NCBI GenBank assembly: GCA_002730035.1
Contig: PBYU01000014.1
Span: 14,090-70,004 of the forward strand
From: Gammaproteobacteria bacterium
Lineage (GTDB): Bacteria; Pseudomonadota; Gammaproteobacteria; Pseudomonadales; Pseudohongiellaceae
Direction: 5' to 3'
Length of the DNA stretch: 55,915 nt
Shown here: piece after piece, positions 55,831 through 55,915 of the stretch
How the letters are laid out: each line of letters opens with the position of its first letter
Numbering within the stretch: the first letter of the stretch is position 1
Translations under genes and position numbers: made by a program
The notes under the pieces: generated by a model
What the model was told of the DNA's origin: nothing
What the model saw: the letters and a program-made list of their open reading frames with translations, nothing else
Database searches by the model: none

Positions 55831-55915
55831 CAGAACATATGGGGGTTCTAGAGGTCTTTTTAAACTCTAAAGGTCTTTGAAGTTCATACTTATTATGATC
55901 ATATATATATGATTT

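Overview
The window is a stretch of gammaproteobacterial chromosome. The evidence is the conserved order tig-clpP-clpX-lon-hupB-ppiD, the smc-zipA-ligA block, mltD beside gloB with rnhA-dnaQ on the other side, and fadBA, pdxB, ttcA, alaA-msrB and djlA. Base composition looks close to even. Together with a haloalkane dehalogenase and a DUF6502 cluster this fits a free-living, probably aquatic lineage related to the Cellvibrionales/Oceanospirillales-type groups. That placement is inference from gene content only.

Layout. 1-7.1 kb: dnaQ (cut by the window edge), rnhA and a methyltransferase on the minus strand, facing gloB, mltD, a peptide transporter and fabI on the plus strand. 7.1-16 kb: the proteostasis block tig, clpP, clpX, lon, hupB, ppiD, all minus, with a heat-shock-like promoter before lon and a separate promoter and long leader for hupB. 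16.3-19.5 kb: mobA, then a 537-base non-coding stretch with a sigma-54-like promoter and strongly base-pairing RNA, then a GAF/HD-GYP gene broken by two small lesions. 19.5-23.8 kb: an alpha/beta hydrolase and a DUF6502 gene that share a divergent control region with two GTGGGA-N5-TCCCAC dyads, then a GGTG-motif membrane protein, an outer-membrane barrel and a gene fragment. 23.8-36 kb: msrB, alaA, pdxB, a 5'-3' exonuclease, tusA-like, yheU-like, ttcA, fadA, fadB, a deacetylase, a Bax-like glucosaminidase, bolA and an rbgA-like GTPase. 36-50 kb: an M16C protease, a cation efflux protein, djlA, a lytic transglycosylase, ligA, zipA and smc. 50-56 kb: an accessory end with a frameshifted DUF1330 gene coupled to a membrane protein, a DsbA-family oxidoreductase/isomerase next to a haloalkane dehalogenase, a sulfatase-like remnant, small ORFs, a tRNA-3'-end-like fragment and possible insertion-sequence end repeats.

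Functional themes: proteolysis and folding (Tig, ClpXP, Lon, PpiD, DjlA), DNA metabolism (DnaQ, RNase HI, LigA, SMC, FEN-type nuclease, HU), cell wall and division (MltD, a second lytic transglycosylase, a Bax-like enzyme, ZipA, a deacetylase), fatty-acid synthesis and breakdown (FabI, FadBA), and sulfur/tRNA modification (TusA-like, TtcA). No rRNA genes, intact tRNA genes or CRISPR arrays were seen. The points most worth a second look are the sigma-54/structured-RNA region at 16.95-17.28 kb with its twice-broken neighbour, the twin dyads at 20.5 kb, and the decayed, possibly island-derived right end.
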